Of a DNA stretch of 64,000 nt, positions 1 through 9,254 are shown piece after piece. A program made the translations under genes and the position numbers. Origin of the DNA: Desulfoferrobacter suflitae (GTDB lineage: Bacteria; Desulfobacterota; Syntrophobacteria; Syntrophobacterales; Syntrophobacteraceae); assembly GCF_022603395.1 (NCBI RefSeq), contig NZ_JAIBKA010000007.1, positions 124,001 through 188,000 of the forward strand. Reading direction: 5' to 3'. The notes beneath the pieces are model-generated. The model made no database searches, was not told the DNA's origin, and worked only from the letters and a program-made list of their open reading frames with translations. The number at the start of each line of letters is the position of its first letter. Positions within the stretch are counted from its first letter, which is position 1.

Positions 1-794
1 TGGTGTCGCTGGGGCGATCCAACCTGTCCGTGCTGCTGCGGCAAGGGGTGTTCATCGATCTCATCCCGAACGTGGTCTTCTTCTTCAAGGAAGTGAATCC
101 TTCCGCTTTGTCGGTCCAGGGGATCTTCGTGCAGGACCAGCGCAAGCGTGAAATCAGCGCAGCCATTGTGGCCCAAGGGGCGCGCATTTCCTATCAACCC
201 GAGCCCGCCCAGATCGTCTTCAATATGCACAACGGCAGCATCACCAGGGTAGGGAAAGATCTGGACGACAGTCAGAACATCCTCTTCAAGACATATGAGC
301 TCAGTCTGCCGTTGGACGAAATCGTGTCCAAAGCCGCCACCGGCTCCAGGGCCAAGCGGGAAATGATGACCGTCAGCGAGCTGCAGGGCGTCATCCGGGA
401 AAGAGGCCTGGAGAGCTCCTACTCGTATGCGCTCGAGCTGCACAAACGTTTTGCTTTGCCCGTAGGCTGCCTGTTTCTGGGATTGCTGGGAGCGCCTCTG
501 GGAACCTTCTTCAGGCGCGCCGGAAGGATGACCGGGGTCGCCATCGCTCTGGGCCTCTTCGTGGCCTACTATGTTTTGCTTTCCGCCGGAAGCGGACTGG
601 GCAAGAATGGAATCATTCCCTGTTTTGTGGCGGTATGGACTCCCAACTTGGTGATGCTGGCCGCCGGCCTGCTGCTCTGGAACAAAGCTCACCAGGATTC
701 TCCTTTCAAGACAGCGGTTCTCTACGACCGTCTGCGCGAGGCCACGGCCGGTTGGTGCAAAGCGGTGCGCTTGTCTCGAAAGCACGAGGCGTAG
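1..794 (+). CDS. lptF: LPS export permease LptF, 5' end outside window
   Basis: C-terminal part of a YjgP/YjgQ-family inner-membrane permease, one of the two transmembrane subunits of the LptBFG ABC transporter that extracts lipopolysaccharide from the inner membrane. The reading frame is open from the first bases, so the true start lies upstream of the window. Visible are the periplasmic beta-jellyroll part (roughly residues 40-110 of the fragment) and then three hydrophobic segments ending in a short basic tail. The next gene, lptG, starts one base after the stop, the usual lptFG arrangement, and its similar fold supports the call. Confidence 0.85.
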   Translation, partial: VSLGRSNLSVLLRQGVFIDLIPNVVFFFKEVNPSALSVQGIFVQDQRKREISAAIVAQGARISYQPEPAQIVFNMHNGSITRVGKDLDDSQNILFKTYELSLPLDEIVSKAATGSRAKREMMTVSELQGVIRERGLESSYSYALELHKRFALPVGCLFLGLLGAPLGTFFRRAGRMTGVAIALGLFVAYYVLLSAGSGLGKNGIIPCFVAVWTPNLVMLAAGLLLWNKAHQDSPFKTAVLYDRLREATAGWCKAVRLSRKHEA

Positions 795-795
795 T

Positions 796-1872
796 GTGAA
801 GATCATAACACGCTACATCCTGAGGCTTTTCCTGCCGATCTTCGGGCTGGCGCTGTCGGCCTTCGTGGGACTCTACCTGGTGATTGATTTCTTCGAGAAA
901 ATGGACGACATCCTGGGAGGGTCCGCGTCCGCGGCATCCGCTTTTGCCTACTTTCTGTACCGTTCGCCGGCCATCATCGCCCAGGGAATTCCCCTGGTGG
1001 TGCTCCTGTCAGTCGTTATAACGCTAGGCATTCTCAAAAGAAACCGTGAGCTGATCGCGCTGCGGGCGGCCGGGGTAAGTCCTTACATCTACGTGGGACC
1101 GATGGTCGCCATGGCCCTGCTGTTGTCCGTGGCCGAGTTCTGGCTGGGGGAATCCCTGGCTCGTCCCTTGGACAAGGCTGCGCAACGAGTCTGGGATCAT
1201 CAGATCCGCGGGCACGAAACACCCATCCTGTGGACCCAGGAGAATGTCTGGTACTGGGGAAAAGACGCCATCTACCACATTCGTCTCTATGACCAGAGAA
1301 GGCATGCCCTGGAAAATGTCACGGTATTTTACGTGGATGCGGATTTCCGCCTGAAGCAGCGCATCGATGCCAAGGAAATACGCTGGATCAATGACCAGTG
1401 GGTGGCGCAGGACGGGGTCACCATCAATTTCACCGGTTCCGAGCCGCAGCAGCAATGGTTTACCGCAAAGCCCATGCAGTTGCCCGAAACTCCTGAAGAT
1501 TTCAAAAGCATCGAAGCAGCCCCCGAGGACCTCAGCTGGGAAAACCTGCGCCACTATACCAGCAAACTGCGCAGCGAAGGCTATGTGGCGGCGCCCTACG
1601 AAGTGGAACTGCATCGCCGCGTAGCCTTCCCGGTCATGACTTTTGTCCTGGCCCTTCTGGGCATCAACATGGCTTTGCGCCAGGGACTCCACGGAGGCAT
1701 AGCGAGCGGTGCCATTGTCGCGCTGCTGCTGGCATTCGCCTACCTGACCCTGTCCCAGGTGGGTTGTTCACTGGCCACCTCGGGTCTTCTGCCTGCGGCC
1801 GTCGGCGTGTGGATGGTCAATGTGGCGTTCGCCGCTTTCACCTGCTTTTTGTGGGTCACAAACGATCAGTAG
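796..1872 (+). CDS. lptG: LPS export permease LptG
   Basis: Second transmembrane subunit of the LPS extraction transporter. The 358-residue length is usual for LptG. It has two N-terminal hydrophobic segments (from MKIITRYILRLF onward), the LKRNRELIALRAAG coupling-helix region typical of YjgP/YjgQ proteins (about residues 78-91), a soluble periplasmic jellyroll domain (about 120-260), and three C-terminal membrane segments. It starts at GTG one base after the lptF stop, so it is probably translationally coupled to lptF. The 3' end overlaps the convergent PAP2 gene by 17 bases. Confidence 0.88.
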   Translation: MKIITRYILRLFLPIFGLALSAFVGLYLVIDFFEKMDDILGGSASAASAFAYFLYRSPAIIAQGIPLVVLLSVVITLGILKRNRELIALRAAGVSPYIYVGPMVAMALLLSVAEFWLGESLARPLDKAAQRVWDHQIRGHETPILWTQENVWYWGKDAIYHIRLYDQRRHALENVTVFYVDADFRLKQRIDAKEIRWINDQWVAQDGVTINFTGSEPQQQWFTAKPMQLPETPEDFKSIEAAPEDLSWENLRHYTSKLRSEGYVAAPYEVELHRRVAFPVMTFVLALLGINMALRQGLHGGIASGAIVALLLAFAYLTLSQVGCSLATSGLLPAAVGVWMVNVAFAAFTCFLWVTNDQ

Positions 1873-2560
1873 AATCCCGGCCGCGCCCCTGATTTTCTAT
1901 GCGGTGCAGGCCGAGGAGATAGAAGCACCCCGCCGCCGACAAATAGACCAGCCCTCCCGACCAGATGACGTCGCTGGGGAAGTGCTGCCCCTGAACCATT
2001 CGCGTCAAACCCATGGTCAAGCCAAAACCCAGGCCGCAGATCAGGAAGACACGAGCCCACGTCCTGTGGCGGGCCCGCAGGATAAAATACGGGCAGATCA
2101 TAAAGAAGCCTATGGCGGCGTGGCCGGAAGGAAAAGAATAATTTTTCGGCGGGCCTTTTTCCCATACCTGGTGGAATTCCTTGTGGCCCCCGAAGTACAT
2201 GATCTCCCGTGGTCGAGGTCTGCCCCAGTTTTCCTTGAGACCGAAGTTCACCAGCAAGCCCGGTCCGATCACAAGGGCCAGCAAAATGAAGAGCATCTGT
2301 TTTCTGAAAGGCGCCAAGGTGTCGAGGCGGAGGGAAGCGAGCAGGGCGATCAGAGCACCCGCCGCCAGGACAATGCCCGGGATGACGCCGTAGTTGTAAA
2401 GGAACACCCAGGGGTTATCGTTGCGGTATATCCATCCATCGGATTCGCTGTAGAACAGACCGAGGATGGTCAAATCCAGGTCGGTCAGGCGAAACAGCAG
2501 TGTCAAGCAGGATAAGATCAACAATGGCAGGAGAAAATCCTTGATCAAATGGCGCATCAA
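1856..2560 (-). CDS. PAP2-family membrane phosphatase
   Basis: Integral-membrane acid phosphatase of the PAP2 superfamily, 234 residues with about six hydrophobic segments. The three catalytic motifs are present in order: KENWGRPRP (motif 1), PSGHA (motif 2) and TRMVQGQHFPSD (motif 3, the R-x5-H-x3-D pattern). Such enzymes remove phosphate from undecaprenyl pyrophosphate, phosphatidic acid or lipid A. The position next to the LPS exporter genes makes a lipid A or lipid-carrier substrate attractive, but the sequence does not settle the substrate. It is convergent with lptG and overlaps its end. Confidence 0.83.
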   Translation of the reverse strand: MMRHLIKDFLLPLLILSCLTLLFRLTDLDLTILGLFYSESDGWIYRNDNPWVFLYNYGVIPGIVLAAGALIALLASLRLDTLAPFRKQMLFILLALVIGPGLLVNFGLKENWGRPRPREIMYFGGHKEFHQVWEKGPPKNYSFPSGHAAIGFFMICPYFILRARHRTWARVFLICGLGFGLTMGLTRMVQGQHFPSDVIWSGGLVYLSAAGCFYLLGLHRIENQGRGRDSTDRL

Positions 2561-2675
2561 TCACCTTGAGAAATTTGACATTGATTCCTGTACAAGAACT
2601 TTCGTTCGTATCCCGGCAGTCGCTGATGCTCAACCGGTACAAATGATGAGCCTTCATCGCGCGCCGTTGTGCGCG

Positions 2676-3326
2676 TTATCGCGCCGCCACCGACGGTAAA
2701 GGCTGCGTGGACCCGCCCATGGTTCTCAGGGCCTGCAACGGCAGATAGGCCTTGCCGGTTTCGGGAAGGTAAACGACTACGCCCTCCAGTTCCGTGACCT
2801 TGTCGCCCACTTTGATTAGGTTCTTGTTTGCCGGGAATTGTGCGGTGATGCCCTGGTATGCAACCGTTATGACGGGGTTTTCTTTACGGGTTTTGTCGAT
2901 AGTCAGCGTCACGCCCGGAAACGCTGAAGCTTCGGTAAACAGGCGTCGATTTAACTCGTCCAGGTCGAGCCCCATCGCCGCCGCCGTCACCCGGCCGATA
3001 TCAGGGGCGTCCAGGAGCCCTGCCGGCTTGCCCGGCCCGTAAGCAAACAGCGGAACGTCGCCGCCCACGTGGCCGTGTGTGCTCCAGCCGACCTGGGTGT
3101 AGTGGCGAGATATCACTTCACCGAGGGCATGGTGCGGTTCCTCTTTGTAGACTTCGGTGAGTGCCAATATCTGTTCGACGTCCCGGTCGGTAAGGTCTAT
3201 TTCCCAGCCCTGCTTCACCACGCGCTTGAGGTTTTCTACGCTTGGATCTTCGGCGATAAGCTTCCACAGCAGCCACGCAGACGCTTTCATGTTCTTTATG
3301 GGCCGCAGAAGTGCTTCGGGTTTCAT
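2676..3326 (-). pseudogene. C-terminal part of interrupted alkaline phosphatase
   Basis: Continuation, in the same frame, of the alkaline phosphatase whose first part ends at the TAA at 3329-3327. The very next codon is ATG (MKPEALLRPIKNMKAS). This 216-residue part has no signal peptide. It carries the WSTHGHVGGDVPLFAYGP segment, which in PhoA-type phosphatases provides a zinc-ligand histidine of the active site. Each half alone therefore lacks part of the catalytic centre. Re-initiation at the adjacent ATG could make this fragment, but it would not be exported. A nonsense mutation or a base-call error is the simplest reading. Confidence 0.72.
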
Positions 3327-4361
3327 TTACGAGTAACTGTTGCTGGTTGCATAGTTGCCCAGGGAAAATCCTCCCGTGTTGTGGTCCGAGAGAGCCAGCA
3401 CCAGTGTGCCGCCGTCCTTTCGTGCAAAGTCCAGGGCGGTCTCGACCGCCTGATCGAACATGAGCAGGTCGCTCACCAGGTGCGCCGGATCATTGGCGTG
3501 GCAGGCCCAATCCACCTGGCTGGCTTCCACCATGAGGAAAAATCCGTGCGGATTTTTGGCGAGGATTTCGATGGCCCTGGCGGTCATTTCGGCCAGGGTC
3601 GGCTGCTGCACCGCAATCTGACTTCGGTCGATTTCCGCCGCCATGTGGCTGTCGGCGAACAGGCCGAACACCCTTCCGCGTTCGACCTGCATCATCTCGT
3701 CGCGCGTATCTGCAATCTCATAGCCTTTCTGCTGTAAGACCTGCAGCAGATTTTCTCCGTCGGTACGCGCACCGCCTGCATCCTGCGGGATAAGATGGCG
3801 CATGCCGCCGCCGAACACCACGTCCAGGTTGCCGTAGACGGCCTGCTCCATGATGTCATTTTCTCTCTTGCGACTTGCTGCATGCGCCATGTAGGCGGCG
3901 GGAGTCGCATGGCTGACGCGTGAGGTGGCAACGATGCCGGTGGATTTTCCGAGCAGCCGGGCCCCTTCGAGGACCGTTGCCAGAGGTTTGTAGTGCAGAT
4001 CCCGAGGGGGTTCTGGAACCGGCTCGATGGTGTTGTCACGGGCTCCTACGCTGATGAACTTGTCGCTGGTGCGCATCCCTGTGGCAAAAGCCGAAGCGGC
4101 CGGAGCCGAGTCGGCCACGACTGAATCGGCGGTGAAGGTCTTGACGGCACCCACCAGGTGATCGTCCAGGGAGAGGGGACCGCCCTTATACCAGCGAGCG
4201 AACGTATATTGTTCGCTGGAACATCCATCCACAATCATCACAATGACGTTTCTGGCTGCACTCCGCGCAGCCTCGGCCATGTCACAAGCACCCAGCAGGA
4301 TCAGCAAAACCCGGACAGCCGGCATCAGTCGGCGGAAAAACGGCTTTTTCACTCGAATCAT
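3327..4361 (-). CDS. alkaline phosphatase, N-terminal part ending at in-frame stop
   Basis: PhoA-superfamily alkaline phosphatase, a periplasmic phosphomonoesterase. It has a basic-hydrophobic N-terminus ending LLILLGAC, which could be a lipobox, then the metal-binding start NVIVMIVDG and the nucleophile motif DSAPAASAFATG, and LSDHNTGGFS near the end with further metal ligands. The frame stops at TAA directly after NSYS and the same frame continues with the C-terminal third (2676-3326), so the gene is cut at about two thirds of normal length. Its ATG overlaps the stop of the upstream sensor kinase by four bases, suggesting a kinase-phosphatase operon. Confidence 0.8.
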   Translation of the reverse strand: MIRVKKPFFRRLMPAVRVLLILLGACDMAEAARSAARNVIVMIVDGCSSEQYTFARWYKGGPLSLDDHLVGAVKTFTADSVVADSAPAASAFATGMRTSDKFISVGARDNTIEPVPEPPRDLHYKPLATVLEGARLLGKSTGIVATSRVSHATPAAYMAHAASRKRENDIMEQAVYGNLDVVFGGGMRHLIPQDAGGARTDGENLLQVLQQKGYEIADTRDEMMQVERGRVFGLFADSHMAAEIDRSQIAVQQPTLAEMTARAIEILAKNPHGFFLMVEASQVDWACHANDPAHLVSDLLMFDQAVETALDFARKDGGTLVLALSDHNTGGFSLGNYATSNSYS

Positions 4362-6955
4362 CCATCCCCCCCTCGGTTGTCGGGACCCGTGAAAATTTCG
4401 CCGCGACGACCTGGCGCATCATCCAGCACCATCCGCACCAGTCTTGCCAGCTCCGCCCGATTGAGCGGCTTCAAGGCATAGGCGCCGGCCCCAATTTGCC
4501 GCGCCCTCTGTTCATCCATCCGTTCACTGTAGCCGGTACACAGAATGGTTGCCACATCGGGGCGGATCTGCAGAACTTCTTCGAGCAATCGATCGCCGTT
4601 CATCTCCGGCATCGTCATGTCGGTGATGACCAGATCAAACCGGCTCGGATCCGCTGCAAAGATTTGCAGTGCTCTGACGGGACTGGTCTCGCTGTGCACC
4701 CGGTATCCGAGCCGCTCGAGCAGCAAACGGCAGAGGTTGCTTATGGACTCTTCATCGTCAACGAAAAGGATACTCTCGGCTCCGGCTGGAAACCTTTCGG
4801 CTGGAACCGTTTGAGACTGGATCCTGCCCCTGCCGGCAGGGAAAAAAATCCGGAAAGTGGTTCCCTTGCCAGGCCGACTTTCAACCTGTATCGAGCCCCC
4901 GTGGTTTTCCACAATGCCGTGAACAATGGCAAGGCCCATACCGGTTCCTTTGCCGACTTCCTTGGTGGTGAAGTAAGGATCATAAATACGTTCCAGAATA
5001 CCGGGTGGAATGCCGCAGCCGGTATCGGTGATGGTGAGCATGACATAGTCACCGGGAGCCAATTCCCGCGAGACAAAAGGACTATTGTTGTCCAACGTGA
5101 TGTCCGCCAGCGCAAACTCCAAAATGCCGCCGAAATCTTCCATGGCATGGGCTGCATTGCTGCAAAGATTGATTAAAATCTGATGGATTTGTGTCGAGTC
5201 GGCCTCAACAGACCTGCACTGGGCAGGCATGTTCATTCGAAATTCAATGTTCATCGGAATGGAAGAGCGCAAAAACCTGGTGGCTTCTTTAATGATCGGC
5301 ACCAGGTCCAGGGTCCTTTTCTGCTCTTCGGATCTGCGGCTGAAAGTGAGGAGCTGGCGCACCACCTCCTTTGCCCGCATGGCGGCCGATTTGATTTCAT
5401 CCAGGTGATGCCGGGCGGGATTCCAATCCGGGATATCCTCTCTGGCCAGCTCCGCGTTGCCCAGGACAATCCCAAGTATGTTGTTGAATTCGTGAGCTAT
5501 TCCTCCAGCCAGAGTACCGATTGCTTCCATTTTTTGAGAATGGCGAAGTTCCGCCTCAAGGCGCTCTTTTTCCGCTTCCGTCCGGGTTTGCTCGGTGATG
5601 TCTTGGTTGACCACAATGGCTCCCTGGACTGTTCCGTCATCATCCAGCAAGGGGGCGGTGTAGTTGAGAACAATCCTTTTCCTGCCGTCGAATGCGTCGA
5701 TCTCGAGCATCTCGTTTTCAATGGTCACCCCTTCTCTGATGGTATGGACCAGGACCCAATCGTCAGGGGCGATCTCCTCTCCCGAGGGCAAGCGTCGAGC
5801 CTTGAAAACACCGTACTGATCCGGACTAACGAGCGGCTCGGCTCCCCAGATGGCTATCCCCCGCGGATTCCCGCGCAGCAGCTTGCCATGCTTGTCGACA
5901 AACCAGAGGCCGACCGGAAGGATGTCGAAGATCTTCTGCAGAATCCTTTCGCGATCCCGCAGCGTCTTCTCCGCCCGTTTGCGGTCTCGCTCTTCGGCGT
6001 CGCGCTGCAGCCGGCTGGCGAGGATCGGCGACACATAATCGGCGATCCGCTCCAGCAGCAACCGGTCCCCTTGCGTGAATCCTCCTTCATTGTTGGCTGC
6101 CGAAAAGATTCCGATGGTCTTCCCGTGAAAGATTACGGGCACCGTCATAAAATTCTTGATGGGCACGTGCCCTGCGGGCGTTTTAAAAGGGCCGTCGGAA
6201 ATAATCGATTGCTGTTCCCGAATGGCTTTACCCCACAGGCTTTCTCCCCAACTGTGGCGGGGAAACACGTTGGACTTTTCGGAGGCGCCGCAGACGCTCC
6301 AAATCTCTCCGGTGAGACTGGGGATGACCAGATCGCCGCCCTCCCCGATGAATCCGAACAGGCCGTATTGGCTATGAAAGACTTTGAGAAGAATGGTCAG
6401 AACATTTGCGTAGATGCGATCGTCGGGAACGGTCAAAAAGACTCTTGCAATCTCGTTGAGGATGGCTTTTTCCTTCTCCGACTCGAGCGTTTTTTCCTCA
6501 GCCTGCTTGCGCGCCGTGATGTCGTGAGCGATGGCGTAGGTGATGCCTCTTTCCGGAACCGGATGGGATACCCAGCTTAGCCAGCGACAATCCCCGTTTT
6601 TGCATCGGTAGCGATTTTCAAAACTGATGATCTTTTCGCCCTTCTTGAGTTTTTCTTCGATCACTCTAAGGGTTGCATCAACATCTTCGGGATGAACAAA
6701 ATCTACAAAGGGCGTTTTTAGGAGCTCTTTCTCGGACCATCCAAGATTGTTCGTGAATGCAGGATTCACCTTAATGAACGTTGCAGTGTGAATATCAGCA
6801 ATACAGATCATATCCAGCGACATGGAAAAGATTTCAGCGAGTTCTTGCTCCGCCTCCGTCCGCTCGGCCCCCTTTTTCTCCAGTTCTGCAACACGTCGGC
6901 GAAGTCGAATCAGTTCATCGATGAGGTCGCCTCGGGTCTTATCGTCGTCTTCCAT
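4358..6955 (-). CDS. PAS-GAF-PAS hybrid histidine kinase with receiver domain
   Basis: Soluble hybrid sensor kinase of 865 residues without clear membrane segments. Domains in order: short N-terminal coiled coil, PAS (about 35-155), GAF (about 165-320), second PAS (about 340-465), HisKA with the phospho-acceptor His488 in GGIAHEFNNILG, HATPase_c with DTGCGIPPG and GTGMGLAIVHGIVE, and a C-terminal receiver with Asp779 in VITDMTMPEMNG. No DNA-binding output domain is present, so the receiver probably modulates the kinase or relays phosphate to a separate protein. It overlaps the alkaline phosphatase start by four bases. A divergent PAS-LuxR gene lies upstream and could be a functional partner. 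Confidence 0.9.
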   Translation of the reverse strand: MEDDDKTRGDLIDELIRLRRRVAELEKKGAERTEAEQELAEIFSMSLDMICIADIHTATFIKVNPAFTNNLGWSEKELLKTPFVDFVHPEDVDATLRVIEEKLKKGEKIISFENRYRCKNGDCRWLSWVSHPVPERGITYAIAHDITARKQAEEKTLESEKEKAILNEIARVFLTVPDDRIYANVLTILLKVFHSQYGLFGFIGEGGDLVIPSLTGEIWSVCGASEKSNVFPRHSWGESLWGKAIREQQSIISDGPFKTPAGHVPIKNFMTVPVIFHGKTIGIFSAANNEGGFTQGDRLLLERIADYVSPILASRLQRDAEERDRKRAEKTLRDRERILQKIFDILPVGLWFVDKHGKLLRGNPRGIAIWGAEPLVSPDQYGVFKARRLPSGEEIAPDDWVLVHTIREGVTIENEMLEIDAFDGRKRIVLNYTAPLLDDDGTVQGAIVVNQDITEQTRTEAEKERLEAELRHSQKMEAIGTLAGGIAHEFNNILGIVLGNAELAREDIPDWNPARHHLDEIKSAAMRAKEVVRQLLTFSRRSEEQKRTLDLVPIIKEATRFLRSSIPMNIEFRMNMPAQCRSVEADSTQIHQILINLCSNAAHAMEDFGGILEFALADITLDNNSPFVSRELAPGDYVMLTITDTGCGIPPGILERIYDPYFTTKEVGKGTGMGLAIVHGIVENHGGSIQVESRPGKGTTFRIFFPAGRGRIQSQTVPAERFPAGAESILFVDDEESISNLCRLLLERLGYRVHSETSPVRALQIFAADPSRFDLVITDMTMPEMNGDRLLEEVLQIRPDVATILCTGYSERMDEQRARQIGAGAYALKPLNRAELARLVRMVLDDAPGRRGEIFTGPDNRGGDG

Positions 6956-7105
6956 GCTGATTCCTCTCAGGGGCCAAAGCCTTGGCTGTCAGGGTGAGTC
7001 GATCACCAAACGGCTGAAGGAAAGCTAAAGTACACAATGACGGACACTTGTTCAAGTCAGTTGATGCGGTCGGCAGCAATTCACGTTTTGTAACCTGGTC
7101 TTGCG

Positions 7106-8239
7106 TTGGCGAGAGTGTTGTCAGAGCGTGGGGGATGTGGCATTTTAAGGACCAAGGCCCTACCGGTTAAGCTTGAATTGTTGGATTTTTGCCAGTGGCC
7201 GGCGGCGGGTTGGGTGACTGAGAGGGAACAATTGGCACAGCGTTCAGAACGACTACAGGAAGAGAACGAACGGCGGGAAGAGGCTGAAAATCGCCGCATC
7301 GAGGCGAAAAGAGAATGGGAACGGACTTTCGATGCCATCGATGATTTCGTCACCATCCTCGACCCCGACCTGTTCATCATTCGCATGAACCGGGCGATAG
7401 CGGAATTCTTTAAGATTGATCGCAGCGCGGTGCGGGACGTTCACTGCTATGAGCTTTTCTGGGGAAAGCACACTCCCTGCAAACAATGCCCGGCATCCCT
7501 GGTGCTGCAGGATCGACTGCCGCACAGGGCGGAATTCAACAATAAGGATTTGGGCAAAACATTTCTTGTTTCCGCCTCCCCCATTTTGAGTGAAGAGGAA
7601 CGCTTGCTCGGGCTGGTTTATGTGACGCGCGATATTACCGAGCGAAAGCGGGCGGAAGACGCCTTGTGGGACGCCTATGACCAATTGGAAATGCGCGTCG
7701 CCGAACGTACCGCCGAACTGGTGCAGGCCAACGCTCGCCTGCAGCAGCAAATCGCTGAAAGAAAGCGCACCGAAGCCCTTTTGATTAAGCAGACCGAAGA
7801 GCTGAACGTCAAATCCAAAACCCTGGAAGAGGCCAATATTGCCCTGCGCATGATGCTGAAGGCACGTGAAGAAGACAAGAAGGACCTGGAAGACAGAGTC
7901 GTCTCCAATGTACGGGAGCTCGTTTTTCCCTACCTGAAGAAGGTCAGAGGCAGCCGGCTGTCTCTGGAGCAGGCGGCCCTCCTGGATATCATCATGGCCA
8001 ACCTGGATGATGTCATCTCGCCTTTTTCGCGACGTCTTTCTTCCAAGTATCTGAACCTCACCCCACGGGAGATCCAGATCGCCGATCTCATCAAAGGCGG
8101 CCATACCAGCAAAGAAATTGCCGAGATTCTTGGCGCCTCTGTGCGGACCATCGAATTCCACCGGGAAAACATCCGAAAAAAGCTCGGACTCAAGAAACAC
8201 AAGACCAATCTCAGCACTTACCTGCATTCCCTGCAATAG
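7106..8239 (+). CDS. PAS-domain LuxR-type transcriptional regulator
   Basis: Regulator with a PAS domain (about residues 68-185, from EWERTFDAIDDFVTILD to VTRDITERKRAED), a long coiled coil (about 185-275), and a C-terminal LuxR/GerE helix-turn-helix (LTPREIQIADLIKGG through SVRTIEFHRENIRKKLG). A CKQCP motif in the PAS domain could hold a cofactor or respond to redox state, but this is speculative. The TTG at 7106 lacks a good ribosome site. GTG at 7214 (VTEREQLAQ) is an alternative that removes 36 poorly conserved-looking residues. It is divergent from the hybrid kinase and may be its transcriptional output. Confidence 0.82.
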   Translation: MARVLSERGGCGILRTKALPVKLELLDFCQWPAAGWVTEREQLAQRSERLQEENERREEAENRRIEAKREWERTFDAIDDFVTILDPDLFIIRMNRAIAEFFKIDRSAVRDVHCYELFWGKHTPCKQCPASLVLQDRLPHRAEFNNKDLGKTFLVSASPILSEEERLLGLVYVTRDITERKRAEDALWDAYDQLEMRVAERTAELVQANARLQQQIAERKRTEALLIKQTEELNVKSKTLEEANIALRMMLKAREEDKKDLEDRVVSNVRELVFPYLKKVRGSRLSLEQAALLDIIMANLDDVISPFSRRLSSKYLNLTPREIQIADLIKGGHTSKEIAEILGASVRTIEFHRENIRKKLGLKKHKTNLSTYLHSLQ

Positions 8240-8381
8240 CGGCCGCGCCCACCGCCCCGGCATAATGCCCCATCGCTGGAGCCGGTCCGAAAATTCCGGC
8301 GTGACGATTGGGGGAACGAGCCAGTTGCCGGTCGTGTCTGAGAAAATGACAAACATGGATACGGGTGTCCTCCATCCGCCA

Positions 8382-8406
8382 AAATCCCAGGTTTAACCTG
8401 GGATTT
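8382..8406 (+). terminator. perfect 12-bp inverted repeat, possible terminator
   Basis: AAATCCCAGGTT and its exact complement are separated by one base, about 140 bases after the PAS-LuxR stop. No strong T-run follows, so it could equally be a protein-binding palindrome. Confidence 0.45.
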
Positions 8407-8550
8407 ACCCCAAAATTATTTGGTATTGCACTGGCCTTCCCAACCAGTAAGAATTGCACAACGCACCATGATGACGGTGACAGTTACGAGCGCCGTGCAA
8501 AACCGGGCTGAATGGTCACCGCCGTGAGCACCGGGGCACGGAAACCCCTG

Positions 8551-8615
8551 GGAGCTTGTCCGAGAACTCCCTCCCCCCCCGAGGGAGAGGAATCTTTCAT
8601 GCTCGGACAAGCTCC
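8551..8615. repeat. nested inverted repeat, copy 1 of ATCTTTCATG family
   Basis: Outer arms of 14 bases (GGAGCTTGTCCGAG at 8551-8564 and its exact complement at 8602-8615) enclose an inner pair CTCCCTC / GAGGGAG around a run of C. The 31 bases at 8584-8614 match 36686-36716 at 26 positions, including ATCTTTCATG, so this is a dispersed element and not only a local hairpin. Confidence 0.6.
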
Positions 8616-8725
8616 TGGCAACCCGGATTTCTGTCGCCCTGGCGGCATTTTGCCGGAAGGATGTCGGCTGTCGTTTTGCGGGGAGCTGGTAAGCTATCGA
8701 AAAACCTGGAGAGGAGTGCTGTACC

Positions 8726-9223
8726 ATGTCTGAGAATATTTTGAAATTTTCCATGAATCGCTGCACCAGCGTGGAGCCGGTCGACGAAACCACCCTGAAG
8801 TCGGTCTGCCGGCTAACCGATACGTTCACCTCGGCTTGCGTTGAAATCCTGGTGCGCCTGCCCGATTTGGAAATTGTCGCCGTCCAGGGGCAATTTCACC
8901 ATGAATGGCGTCAACTTTCAGATCCCAATGAGGTCCTGCAAAAAGTCCTGGGAGTGCGAGTCGGATCGGGAATGCTGAAAATCATCAAGGGCCTCATGGG
9001 TGACGCTGAAGATCTCGATCAGCTCACCTATATGGTGGAAGAATGCTGTCATGGGATCATTCTGGCCCTCACCCGGGACATTCTCATCAAGGCCCCCGTG
9101 AACCAGGAAGGGAAGCTGGAATTCTTCTCGAAAATGGTCCGGGACAACATCAGATTGTACAATCGTTGCGCCGCCTTTGCACCGGGGACCCGACTCACGC
9201 AAGGAATCGAACCGCCCCAGTAG
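8726..9223 (+). CDS. DUF2889-like protein
   Basis: Protein of 165 residues that resembles the DUF2889 family in layout: an N-terminal beta-rich part with LTDTF and LEIVAVQGQFHHEW, then the helical half VLGVRVGSGMLKIIKGLMG and VEECCHGIILALTRDI. Function unknown. A strong ribosome site (GAGAGGAG) sits upstream of ATG. The N-terminal domain of the next gene looks paralogous, and the two are 31 bases apart, followed by a DUF169-CoaE fusion that overlaps the second. This implies a three-gene operon, possibly linked to CoA or one-carbon metabolism, but that is inference. Confidence 0.6.
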   Translation: MSENILKFSMNRCTSVEPVDETTLKSVCRLTDTFTSACVEILVRLPDLEIVAVQGQFHHEWRQLSDPNEVLQKVLGVRVGSGMLKIIKGLMGDAEDLDQLTYMVEECCHGIILALTRDILIKAPVNQEGKLEFFSKMVRDNIRLYNRCAAFAPGTRLTQGIEPPQ

Positions 9224-9254
9224 ACCGTTGACTGTTAATGAAAAGGATTCCGCA

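Larger units (their letters stand above)
8240..8725. other. intergenic region with two inverted repeats
   Basis: No credible gene. The stretch holds a perfect 12-bp palindrome with a one-base centre (8382-8406), which may end the PAS-LuxR transcript, and a larger nested inverted repeat at 8551-8615. The ribosome site GAGAGGAG for the next gene lies near 8710. Confidence 0.6.

Noticed and set aside
5183-6580. 465-codon frame antisense to the hybrid kinase
   Set aside because: It lies wholly inside a gene with clear PAS, GAF and HisKA domains and has no motifs of its own.
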